From NCBI GenBank assembly GCA_015680685.1, contig MNCI01015627.1, positions 306,616-370,615 of the forward strand: 64,000 nt of DNA, written 5' to 3'. Made by a program: the position numbers and the translations under genes. Below, in pieces: positions 9,737-20,899 of the stretch. Numbering within the stretch: position 1 is the stretch's first letter; the number at the start of each line of letters is the position of its first letter. Under the pieces are notes generated by a model. The model did no database searches and was not told the DNA's origin. It worked only from the letters and a program-made list of their open reading frames with translations. The stretch comes from Gnetum montanum (taxonomy: Eukaryota > Streptophyta > Gnetopsida > Gnetales > Gnetaceae).

Positions 9737-11685
9737 CTAGGACATATAGCCAACATGATACTTTTATAAATTTTAGGTAAAATGTATGGATGCCTAAGTG
9801 TGATTTGAATTAGTAAAATTTTGTCTATGTAATATAGTTTTTAAGGGAAAATTAATAAAAATATTATATTAAAAGAAGCAATAATGTATAATTAGAGGAA
9901 AAATTTAGCATGTATGCTTTGAACCTAGACAAGTTGGGTAATAAAATATAAAATAAGAGGAGCTACATATTATAACTAAATAGCCATCCTTTTAACTAGG
10001 GATGAGAAATAAAAAATTCAGCCAACAACAAATCATACGTAATGACATATTTTCGCCTTCTAACTTATACCATGAAAAATTCAAAAATTTTACAATGGAA
10101 TGCATGCAAAATAATTCGTTGAGAATATACTAAGATCAAATACAATGAATGGTTCACAACTTTCAATTTAACTTTGGTCTTCTAAGAATGATAATGAAAT
10201 AATTTATGAATCCATCACTTATTAGTTAAATAAAGAAATCAACAATCATCTAAGATTTAGATATTTTTACAAGATCTAGTATTTTTACAAATGAATGTTT
10301 AGGGGGATGTTGGAACTTGAAAGAAAGACTAGCATATATGACATATTAGATTAGTTAGAAAAAAAATATTATGATGACTTAGGTGTGATTAAAATTGAAA
10401 ACCTCTTACCTAACAATCAAATTATTTTTTAGATGAAAAGATTAGATGGATTATATTATCTATAAAGGAGATCTAGGAAACAAAAACTTACATCATAATA
10501 ATTCTGAGGAAAATTAACCAGAACACATGGAAAAAAAGTTTTGACAAACTAGGAAAAAAGGTATGGATCATGTTCATACAATTAATAATCCAAAAAGCAT
10601 AAAGTTATCAATCTAGACATAGATATAACCAGCCATAAAAGGCTTAGAAAAATAATACATAAAACTAGCTAAGAGAACATTCATATAATAACACCATAGC
10701 AAAAAACATGTTGAATAAAATACATATAAAAATAAACAGTATGTAGCATTATTGATGTGAATTTGCATGATTACCAAATAGATATTTTGTCCCATTGGAC
10801 TCATTATACATGCCAATAAATTGACTAGACTTGTTAGAGTAGGAGCCCTTATCATGTATTGCAATCAAATTAGATATCTAAAGGATAAGAACTACCACTA
10901 AGGCTATAAGTGTACCAACAACATTGGTAGTGGGAATAAAGAGAAGCCTTAATGATGGAGAAATGTTTCCCCAATCAACCTCATAGAGGTCCTAGCACAA
11001 TTATCAAATATAATCCATAGGACATACAAACCATGGAAGCCATGATCCTAGGTCACATAACTCATCGAAAGATGATAAATTAGAAGGGTCCATGCACATA
11101 ACAACATGCAAGATAGCATCCAAACTAGTGGGAACCTACAACTGAAGAGGCCTAGGATGCATGACTTGAGTTTAAGCCATGTGCATCATAATAACTAAGG
11201 AATTCTTGATAAAAGGGTTAGGGAAGTCCAAGGAGTTTAGCTAACTACTCATATGAAGGGATAAGTTAATAATAAAATAATCATGAGAAATGGAGGGATG
11301 TGTACAATGTTCTTACAATGATAATTTGAAAAGAAATGAGAGACAAGCAGCCACTTACAAATATTAAGAGTGATAAAAATCTCCACATGAAATTCATCAT
11401 TGGACGATTAGATATAGATAATGGAAAAGGATAGAGGTAGGAAGATTGAGGGTTTGAGAGAAGGAACTAAGGTTAACCATGCTTACATAAGAAGACATAC
11501 TAGTGGAAATTGAGAGGACCAAGAAAAGATGTAGCAACATGCGGTGAATCATAGACTAAATCAAAAATCTATATAAGATAAACATAGTGAGAAATTTAAG
11601 GAATCATTAACCAAGGTACATGTTAAACATATTTAAACTCTTTAGTTCATTTTTCTATTTTTAAAATTATTATTCTTACTGCATG
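9737..11685. other. AT-rich sequence without recognised features
   Basis: I see no coding signal, LTR edge or RNA gene. The 83-codon open frame at 10613-10864 has no family resemblance and is expected by chance in such AT-rich DNA. Confidence 0.4.
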
Positions 11686-12182
11686 TGTAACATCCTATCC
11701 GTTATTAAGGGTAGAATTATACTATAATAATGTAATTAACATTCAAAATAATGGATTCCTTGTTATGAGGAGTTATGATTATTCATGATAATCCTTGGGA
11801 ATGTGTTTGACTTGTTGCATTTAAGGATGGGCTTGGAGGTCATGCTAACATGAAGTTGCAAAGCTAGGATTGGCAAGTGATAGGAGCTAGGTGAAGTGGG
11901 ACAAGAAGGGACTAATCACCCCTTTGGCTAGATAGCCTAACCATGGTAGCAGTGCTAGATTACCTCTAAAGATCTTAAGTGCCACAGGAAGATAACTTAG
12001 AGGGGTGTTATAGTGTACCATTTAACACCAATAAAAGTTTTCCTTGCTTTCCTTCTTTCTTAATTCAGTGCCATAATATTATTTACCAAGTTATTCGATT
12101 ATATTTCCATTATAATTCCATGCACGATGGATTACACGATGAATGATTGTGTTTTATCAACATTTGGAAATGGGATGTCACA
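11686..12182 (-). mobile_element. Solo LTR, family S, minus orientation
   Basis: The 497-bp segment reads TGTGACATCCC...GGATGTTACA on the minus strand and aligns with 6507-7010. The flanking bases GCATG (11681-11685) and ACATG (12183-12187) match at 4 of 5 positions, consistent with a decayed target duplication. It is better preserved at its ends than the other copy. Confidence 0.78.
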
Positions 12183-12410
12183 ACATGATTATGATTACTA
12201 TTGATCTATGTCACTGTTACAATGTTATCTTCATCATAGTAAAAATATATTCTATTTTGCAAGAAAATCTTCACAAAAAACTCACAAAATAAATGCTATT
12301 TCACACAACTTATATACCCTTCACAAGTTGAACTTGAGACATAAATATGAATCATAATTTTCTTGGTCTCATCATAAGGCTACTTTACCAAACATCCTAT
12401 AAACTTAACA

Positions 12411-12421
12411 TGGTATCAAAG
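12411..12421 (+). other. Copia-type primer-binding site (initiator Met tRNA)
   Basis: TGGTATCAAAG follows ...CTTAACA, an LTR-like CA end. The canonical plant copia site is TGGTATCAGAGC. It implies that a poorly defined LTR lies somewhere in 12183-12410. Confidence 0.55.
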
Positions 12422-12589
12422 TAAATGATAAGTATTTCTTAAAGTTAGGAATGACTTGCAAGAAGGATTTTCAAAATGAATTTTATATAGCCATGATATA
12501 GATAAAAACCTATGTACCATTGCCTAAAAGTCAAGTTCTAAATTCTTCAAATTATATCATATAGAAATTATAGTTAAGATTTCTAATTT

Positions 12590-13030
12590 AGCATAACAAC
12601 TTCAAGGAAAAGTTGATGGAAATTACTATGGTGGACAATAATAACAATATGGTGAAAACACTCATAGCCATAAGCATATTTGAATAATTTGTAAAAACTT
12701 TTTAAAAAAGAAAGATACTAGGTACAAGATATAGATGAAACACTAGGAAATGTTTCAAGCCAAAAATGAATGCAAAATTATTTCTCTTCAAAATAAATTA
12801 CGTTTCTTAAGATTTAGAGAAGGAAAACCTATGATGATACTTCTTCAAAAAGTCTTCATATCATAGGATAATTTTTAGACACAAAATGATCAAGTTTCTA
12901 ATGTGACTATCAAATTTTTTTGATTAAAAGTAATTTCACTATTATATCTTATCTTTCACTAAATGATGAAGAATGATGAAAAGACATACATCATGATGAA
13001 GCTTTATATGAAAGTTTTAGAAGAAGAATA
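12590..13030 (+). pseudogene. Ty1/copia gag relic
   Basis: The reading needs several stop read-throughs. The segment recalls copia gag: QLQGKVDGNYYG near the start, in the place of the usual F-G-NY-W motif, then L..KLRFLRF.EGKPM..LLQK, a spacer, and a stretch resembling LP.SY. The spacing from the primer site at 12411 fits. Resemblance is weak and degraded, and no copia protease, integrase or RT follows downstream. Confidence 0.45.
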
Positions 13031-13039
13031 AAAAATTAA

Positions 13040-15996
13040 TACCTATACAAGTAATGCTAAGTTTCCTTTTAATTAATTGTAGTGAATAATGAAAATGATT
13101 GAAAAACAAAGCATTAATTGTAGTGAATATTTGTAAGAAAAAGGATAGTGATGTCACATATCATTGTTATGATAATCCTAATAATGTAAAAAGAAAAGGT
13201 TATGATCATGCATGATATCAATAAATTTATTGAAAATAGGACTAAGAAAATCAATAAAAGAATAAAAAATGATATGAATTAAAGCCTTATTTAGAGACAC
13301 TTCATATTCCTTTGATATCTTTTCGTAAAATTTTGTTATCTAGTGGTTCTAAGATGTTTGTTCCTTGGATTTGGTTTTCATTAGAGTTTGAAATATTATG
13401 TTTGTATGCTTGGACTAGAAACTATGAATAGGATGTAGCTCATAGTTGGTTTTAGTTTAGAAGTATCAGAAGGTTACAACTTGTAATGAGCTAAAACTTG
13501 ATTTTTTTTAAAGAATTTTAGGCTAGGATAAGAAACCACAATAATAGTATGGCTCATAATAGGTTGGCATATCTCCAAAAGTACTACTAGAGGCTATCAC
13601 ATATAATCATATACATTAATAAGAGGTTTACTCTTGGGTTTTTGCTAAAGGAAAGTTTGTAGGGTATTAGTCACCTGCACTAAGAATAACATTAGATTAG
13701 GTTTTATAGCTCTAGAAAGTTGTAGGAGGGTGCAAGCCATAGAGAATTGTAGTTATTTTGGGACTATGAGTGGAGTGAAACTTGTGATCACTCATATCAA
13801 GCCACCCAGTAGTTTTCAAAATGTATTTAAATCATGAAATCAATGAGGTTTTATCATTAAAGACATAAAATACAAATGCAAAAAAAAATAATATATTAAG
13901 GTGTCTTTTTATTAATCTGCATGCTTTTTAAAGAAAGAAGAAGGCTTTCAAGCACTTATGTAAGTCTATTGAACATTTTTTGGGCTCTTTGGCATATTTA
14001 TTCTTATCCTCTAATAGAGATGAGGACTATGAGGGATATTAGGCCTTATGCCTTTCATGAATTGTTGAGTGTGTATGAGTTTTGATGTGCTTTATGAGGC
14101 TTAATGTTTCCATAGATTCTTATTTTGTATCTTTGTGAGCCTAATATCTCTTGTATTTGATGCGTTTTTCAATTTTATGCATGAATAGATAGGTTTTTAG
14201 AAGTGTTTTTCTTTCTACCTTATTGTGCATGAATTTGGGAAAGTTGCATGTTGGATTTAAGTATGGTTTGGGGCTTAATTATCCAAGAATGATTCATTGA
14301 GTTTCTATGAGATCATTTGAGAATTTCATGTTACTTTTCAAACAATTTTCATGTTTAGATATTATCCAAATTTGTAAGCATTTCTCAATTTCTCTTGTAA
14401 GTACATGGATTGTGGTATATCATAATTATATGACTAAGAACTTATGTAAATTATTTGGGAAACATGGATACCAAAAAATAGAATATTTAGGATTTAAACA
14501 AGGATATTGAAGATCTTAGAGATGTTTTTAATATGATTGTTAGGAGATTAGAATAATTGGATTCTAAAATTAATGTTAATGTAGGTTTATCTAGGAGAGG
14601 AAATGAGGTTGAAACTTCATATGATCATGAAAATGAATGAGAACATGAAGATGGAATAGGAGGTTGAAAGAAGGTTGTTCATTTAGTCCATGGAAGTACC
14701 CAAGAACTTTTAATTCAAGACCTTATCTATATAGGGTATTTATCATTGTACTAAAAATTATAACCTAATTTTTTTAATATCTTGAATGAATTAAAAGTTA
14801 TAAATCTCATAAAAAATTATAATTAATGCTAGTTATGTAGTGATTTTAAATCCATGAGACATTACATGCAATTACCTTAAACTTAGAAGATATCGTAGGT
14901 TAATTTTAAATGCAAGAGACATTACAAGCACTTCTCTTATATTTTAAAAACATTACAAACTAGACCCTTGACAATACTTGTTGTCATAAATTACTAGAAA
15001 GTTATCAAAATATTAGAAGATGTTGAAAATGGTGGGAATTTCCAAAATATAAAATTTATGGATATCACTACTTGATGTTCAATCATGGTAAAGATTATAA
15101 CTACATTGCGAATCATGGTACCATTGTTAAAATTTCACAAGTCCACAACTTGTGGTTAGGTCATGATCAAGGTTAGAACCTTATCATAAGCCATAATAAA
15201 CACATTAACTATGTTAATAATATTCCATGGCTATGGTAGAGGTTTGTTTAATTGACCACAACTTTTGGTTTAGTTTTGGTCAAGATCATGACCTCACCAC
15301 AAGTCATAGATTTAACTAAAAATGTTACCATAAGCCCTATTATAGTTTACTACTTTTTACCATGATTTGTGATGGTGTGAAAATCCACTAGAATATGCAT
15401 TGTAAAATTTTTGAAAGATTGTGGAAGCCAAGACAAAGATTAAAATGATTTAAAATTTACCAGAAATATAGATTTAGTTCTAAAAATACAAGAAGCATAA
15501 AAATCATAGATTCAATTGATGCATAACTAATTTAGAAGAAAAATAAAATATATTTATAATAAATGAATATCAAGAATTTATATTTATTTACTCTATCTTA
15601 AATAGGCCTTATGCTTTCATGAAAAAAAAGGTTTTGACTAAGCATGACTCCAATACTTCATGAGATGGCTCTATAAGAAATGCTTCAAAGAATCTTCAAT
15701 AATGCTAAGATAATTTGAGATATAGAAATATAGTAGATCTTAATCTATGTAAGAAGAGAAGTCATGAAATTACTTTTCTACCCATACTTAGAGCCTTAAG
15801 AGAATTTTTGAAATAGCAAACTCTCACAATGGATGAATCATATGTATGGGTTATGCTCCTAAATTTGAAGTTAATTCCAAGATATCATATGTACAACATG
15901 ATATAAGGCTAAGCATGAGTTTATGATGTCTAAAATAGAGTATTGCATATTATACCATAAGAAACAAGATCCAAAAATACAAAAATATATTTTAAA
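13040..15996. other. AT-rich sequence without recognised features
   Basis: There is no convincing coding region. Degenerate internal duplications exist, for example the blocks starting near 15141 and 15260 that share 'ccacaactt.tggtt'. The 67-codon frame at 14307-14510 has no recognised relatives. Confidence 0.4.
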
Positions 15997-16116
15997 TCAT
16001 CATCACCATCCTAGCCTTATCCTAATAAAATGGAGCCTATTACATAAAGTCCTTTTTCACCATTTGCCTCTATGAAGAACTAGATCTTTGTTTATTTGTT
16101 GTTTCTTCAAATCAAT
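15997..16116 (-). mobile_element. RTE-type LINE 3' terminal fragment
   Basis: Read on the minus strand, 'attgatttgaagaaac' and 'aacaaagatcta' and then 'ttagga' plus 'taaggctaggatgatgatg'-like sequence match the last 150 bp of the LINE at 9190-9736. It ends in a GATGATG tail, so the tail belongs to the element. Confidence 0.65.
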
Positions 16117-16165
16117 ATTTTAAAAATAATTCCAAAATATTACATTATGATACAAAAATATGAGT

Positions 16166-16480
16166 CATCATTCCTCCAACCTATTCTTAGTAAGAAAAAC
16201 TCAGGATTAGTAAATTACAAATACTAGAAGAGAAGTCACAAATTCTAATCTGAATAAGAATAACACCAAAATAGCATTAGAACATTACACAAGAACCTAG
16301 ACCATCATCTCTCCAATATAGTTGTAGCAACATATTCCAAGGATTAGTAAATTAAAGAAAATGAATAAGCCAAAATAGAATGATTATTCCAATTAGCAAA
16401 AGAGAAGTAACAAGTTCAAATATTAATAAGCATAATACCAAAATAACATTAGAACTTTAATGTCAAACAAAAGGTCACAA
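16166..16480. repeat. Imperfect tandem duplication, unit about 135 bp
   Basis: The blocks starting near 16166 and 16300 share 'cctccaa', 'ggattagtaaatta', 'agaagagaagt.aca' and 'taccaaaata.cattagaac'. The copies are strongly diverged. Confidence 0.5.
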
Positions 16481-17121
16481 CATTAAATCAATGTTTAGTG
16501 GCCACATGGATTACTAATATAGTCGCACTTCCCTCAAATCTAGCTTCCCTTGCATGCATGCTTTTTACAATATGTTCTTTTTTGAAATGATATTTTTCAT
16601 TTCATTGATGAGAATCATAATTATGTTATTAGGTTACTTAATTTTATTAAATGGTTAAGTTTTGGGATTTTCTTTTGCTAGCAAGTTGGTTTTCTTGATA
16701 TCATATTCTAGTCTATGAAAGCTAAGTGAATAGCCATTTTTTATCTTTATCTTCCTAGCCCATTGAGGTATGTAGAATGCTTGTTGAATGTTTCTTATAC
16801 CTTTTTTCTTTTAATAATATGTGTTTTTTTATCAATTTTTCCCTTTAAAAATATAAAAGTATAAGAGTATTTATAAGAAGAGAAAAATCTTTTTAGAAAA
16901 CAAAAATGTGTAGCTAGAAACATACCTACGACACTTTCTCATATTAAAGGATCTTACTTTTGGAAGATAAAACAACCATCTCTAATAAATTTATCATATC
17001 TCTTTTCTTAAATCTCAAAGATGTTGTAAACTCTACCTTTCTAATCCTCATCTAAAGAATTAGTTATAATGATTTATTTTTTCTAGTTCTTATGATTTTT
17101 TAATAGCTTTAGGATACATTG
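16481..17121. other. Unassigned AT-rich sequence
   Basis: I see no gene or element edge before the LTR that starts at 17122. Confidence 0.4.
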
Positions 17122-17911
17122 TGATGAGGAGTGAGGTACCCCTACGTCCAACCATACGAATCACAAGCATTCACATGTGATTCGGTCGAGCTTCGTAGAC
17201 CTTCAGTTCTTAAGTACACTAGTTTTAAGGAAGTGAAATCTAATTGGAATGATCATTGTCTTTACAATTCCACTTGTGAGGTACAAGTATATGGTTAAGT
17301 GCAACTGAGGTATGTGATTTTTATCATTTTATATTTTATAAGTTTAATTGCCTAGAACCAGAATCAAAGGTAGAGAAATTTAAGATCTAATTCGTCTATT
17401 GCCTAGTTAGCCTAACACAAGTACCCATTCTCACTATCTAGACACATCTTAAACACATATAGCATTGTTGGATTATCAAATGTTAAGCATTTTTAGGTTA
17501 CTAAGCACTATACATATGCTTGAAGTGGTCGTGCTTGAGTTCATTAATAACTAGAAATTAATTGCCTAATTAAAGTGCATTAAAGTAAAGTGCATGAATA
17601 TCAAATGCATTAAAGAAAACATTAATCTATTCTCAGTGCTACGAGGATTATCAAAAGGGTTTGTTTTTATTCCCATCACATTGTTGTGCTCAGGTACATC
17701 AATGCTCAAACAAAGATTCATACACACGTAGACTCCTACTATGGGCACTCAGAAAATATTCTAAGTTTGGAGACAACAAACTATAAGAGCTTTGCTATGC
17801 TATGACAAAAACTATATAAAAATTGTGAACCCAAGCACTATATTTATAGGTCAGCATTGGGCTTTGACATCGGGTATCCAATATCAAAGCTAGTTAAAAC
17901 ATGATTCATCA
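17122..17911 (-). repeat. LTR-A: 3' LTR of Ath-3
   Basis: This 790-bp LTR runs from TGATGAG to TTCATCA on the plus strand. It is followed at 17912 by the family purine tract TACCCCCATGACTG. The TATA box CTATAAATATAG (minus strand) lies near 17848-17860. Confidence 0.85.
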
Positions 17912-19751
17912 TACCCCCATGACTGAATGAAAACTGGTCCTTGAGCGAGGAAGAGGAGAAACAAGTTCCTTACAAAATATTGGGAAGGTATGGGATTATT
18001 GATTGACATACAAATTGACTCTGATGAAACAAAGAGACTCTAAGTACCAAAGTGTACAAATTTATAATCTTTTACAAAATTGAATGTTCATGATAATAGA
18101 AATAAACACCTTGGACAAAACTGACATCCAAATCCTCTTGGCAGCTAAAGAGTGAGGGAGAAGATTCAATGATTATGAAGGGTCCTCATCACATGGTACT
18201 GCTACATATTGTTTGATGAAAACAATCCCACTTCTAGTTCATGCTTCCCACTACAATCATAACAAAATCATAGATTAGTGTGCAATGTGTAATGAATAGC
18301 TTTGAAGTACCTTGTCTTTTTAGTAGTTACACTTGGCTAGGTTGTGATTGTAATGGATAAATTTTGATAATAGTATTAGCGGAAAGGCTTGAATAGTATG
18401 GTGACATGAATAAGCAGTCCATTAAATTTGAAAACATTCTACATGAGGAAATATTTGAAGAGGGTGTAAGAATTCAAAAAAATAAAAAGAAAAGTTCACT
18501 AAAAATTTTGTGAAGATGTGCACAATTGGATGTCATTGATGGGAAACACGAAAGGATTTGATTGTGAGAATGTCCAAGGATAAAGAACTTAACTAACCCA
18601 ACCAAAAAATATGCAAGTGGGTCCTCCCCAAAGTATGCACATGCCTTTTATGCCCTTGCATATCTTCAAACCAAGGAGTCCGTGGGCCCTGTGGATCATT
18701 AATGGTTATAGAAGGTTAAGTACAAAAACTCAAAAGAAACAACCTAAGAATTTTGACACATCAAACTAGGACATCAAACAAGAACATGAAACTTGCAGTG
18801 GGATGAGACATGGAAAGCATAGATGGATGAGAAAGAGTGGAATGGAGTTTTTAATTAAGGTTACATGAAGTTCCTCATGAATTTTTTGGTTAAATGACCT
18901 GATAAAATCCATCATTAGTCCAGACCAAAACCAACCATGTTCAGTGACTTTGCATCACCATTCTAAGCTCAATCCATGCCCTTGAGACACAAGAGTGCTT
19001 CCATAGAACAACCACCATTCTTTATTAGAGAAGAAAAGAGAAGTAGGAAGTGAGGAAGGGCCTTAGTTAGAGGGGATCTTTGGGCATGAGTAACATGTAT
19101 TTCTAGTCTCATAACTAGTGCTTGTAGCCCATTTATTTTTTCTAAGGGATGTGCTTTGAATTTTCATTATTTTTTTTATGAGAACCACACCATTGGTTGA
19201 CATGGAATGGTAAGCAATCCATGAAAACACACATGCGCCTAGGTAAGCAGAAAGGTACAAAGCATATCAAATCCCCTTGAAGTGACACCTTGTTTAAACC
19301 TTTAAATCCTTTTTGAATCTAGAACTACCAAAGTCACAAATTCATTATAGTTTTATTAACGAAAAAGGGACTACATATTTCTATAATAAGGAAAATCAGA
19401 GAGCTTGTTCATGGGTGGATGGTGTGGACACACTACCTGTTGCATGAAAAGAAACCATGTCATCATTATCAGTAACAAAATTCAAAGCTAGAATCCAGAC
19501 ACCAATAATTAAATAATTGAATAGTACATATCCACATCAATTAAATTACACTGTATACAATTGGCAATAAGATGCTTATTATTAAAACAACATAAGAAAA
19601 TAAAATCCCAATAAAGAAAAATATATAAGAAATTGTAAAATATTCAAGAAAAAGAAAACGTACTAATGATGTTGTAAACAAAAACTTTGAAAAATTAATA
19701 ATGTAGAAAATAGAATGTGTAAAATAAAGAATGTGTAAAACAAAAACATGT
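17912..19751 (-). mobile_element. Ath-3 3' internal fragment
   Basis: The fragment is collinear with 689-2590 of Ath-1. It includes the leader intron position, the 'gtgggtcctccccaaagtat' block and the 'gtaaaacaaaaa' units, which end abruptly at 19751 where the next LTR begins. No primer site, gag or pol is present, so this is the 3' part of an element whose remainder was lost or displaced when Ath-2 inserted. Confidence 0.75.
18251..18310 (-). other. 60-bp leader intron in Ath-3
   Basis: On the minus strand it runs from AAG/GTACTT to GATTGTAG. Its length equals that of the Ath-1 and Ath-4 copies. The following ATG is not preserved. Confidence 0.55.
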
Positions 19752-20686
19752 TGATGAGTGGCAAGGTACCCCTACGTCCAACCATACAAATCATGAACTA
19801 TTCACGCGTGACTTGGTTGAATTCCACAGATTGTATCATTTTTGGTGCACTAGTCCTTTAGGAAGTGAATCTTGCCTTAAGGTCAATCATTATCTTCCCA
19901 ATTACACTTGTGATGTTCATTGGTATGGTTAAGTGTAACTAAGGCATATGATTTTTATCATTTTGTGTTTTATAAGTTGGTGCTCAAATGTTGATGAAAG
20001 GAATTTGATTAACTAATCTAAATTAACTAATTAACTAGCATTTAACTAATCCTAACATAAGTATCTGATCCCACTTTCTATACATGTCCTGAACCCATGT
20101 ATCCACTAATGGGCGACCAAGCACTCTGCTAGTGGGCGTACCAAGCAATAACACTATAGGAATTACCAAGCAAATACATGTTACACTCGAAGCGGTTGTA
20201 CTAATATGTGTACTCTATCTAGATTAATTTCTTTATTAACATAATAACTAGAAAATAATTAATAACTAATTGAAGATATTTAATAAATAACTAACAACAT
20301 TAAATGCATAAATGAAATAGCTAATCTATCCAAAGTGTTGCAAGCTTTATTAGAAAGCTGATCTTTATCATCACACACACTTTCATGCTCAAGTACAAAA
20401 ATGCTCGAATAAAGATCCATACACTTAATGACTCCTCTTATGGGCACTCAGGGAAAAATTTGAACTCTTAAATGGAAAAATTACAAGAGCTTTGCTGCAA
20501 CTACAATCTCCTATTGCCATAAATGTAGCTACAAGCGCATATTTATAGCTAACTATAGGCACTACATCGACAAGGCCATGTCAATGCATGATATGATGTG
20601 TCAACTAGGCCTTGTCAATGAAGCCTAGATGATGAGGCTACATCGACAAGGTCTCATTGATGTAGTCGATAGAACACAACTCATCA
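19752..20686 (-). repeat. LTR-B: 3' LTR of Ath-2
   Basis: This 935-bp LTR runs from TGATGAGTGGCAAGGTACCC to CTCATCA, with the decayed purine tract at 20687. Its U3 (20560-20680) holds repeated CTACATC.A..AGG dyads upstream of a TATA box near 20530 (GCTATAAATATG on the minus strand). Confidence 0.85.
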
Positions 20687-20899
20687 TACCTTCACGATTA
20701 AATGAATACTCGTCCTTAAGTTATTTTATAAAATTGGAGAGGTATGGGATTATTGATTGACTTTTCCTCAAACAAAACAAACTAATTGACTTGACAAAAA
20801 ATGGAGTGCCTAGGTGTACGAATCAAGACATTACAAAAAATGTTGGTATTTAAGAAAAAAAATTGAACGCCATGACTCAACTTTTCAAAAATCAAACAC

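Noticed and set aside
6507-12182. A single 5.7-kb DNA transposon with 500-bp terminal inverted repeats
   Set aside because: Each arm has its own target duplication (CTTGT/CTTGT; GCATG/ACATG), and the outer flanks of the pair do not match, so they are two solo LTRs.
17122-20686. One short element with LTR-A and LTR-B as its own pair
   Set aside because: The internal part has no primer-binding site at its gag side and breaks off inside the 3' region; LTR-B instead joins the Ath-2 internal region through its purine tract.
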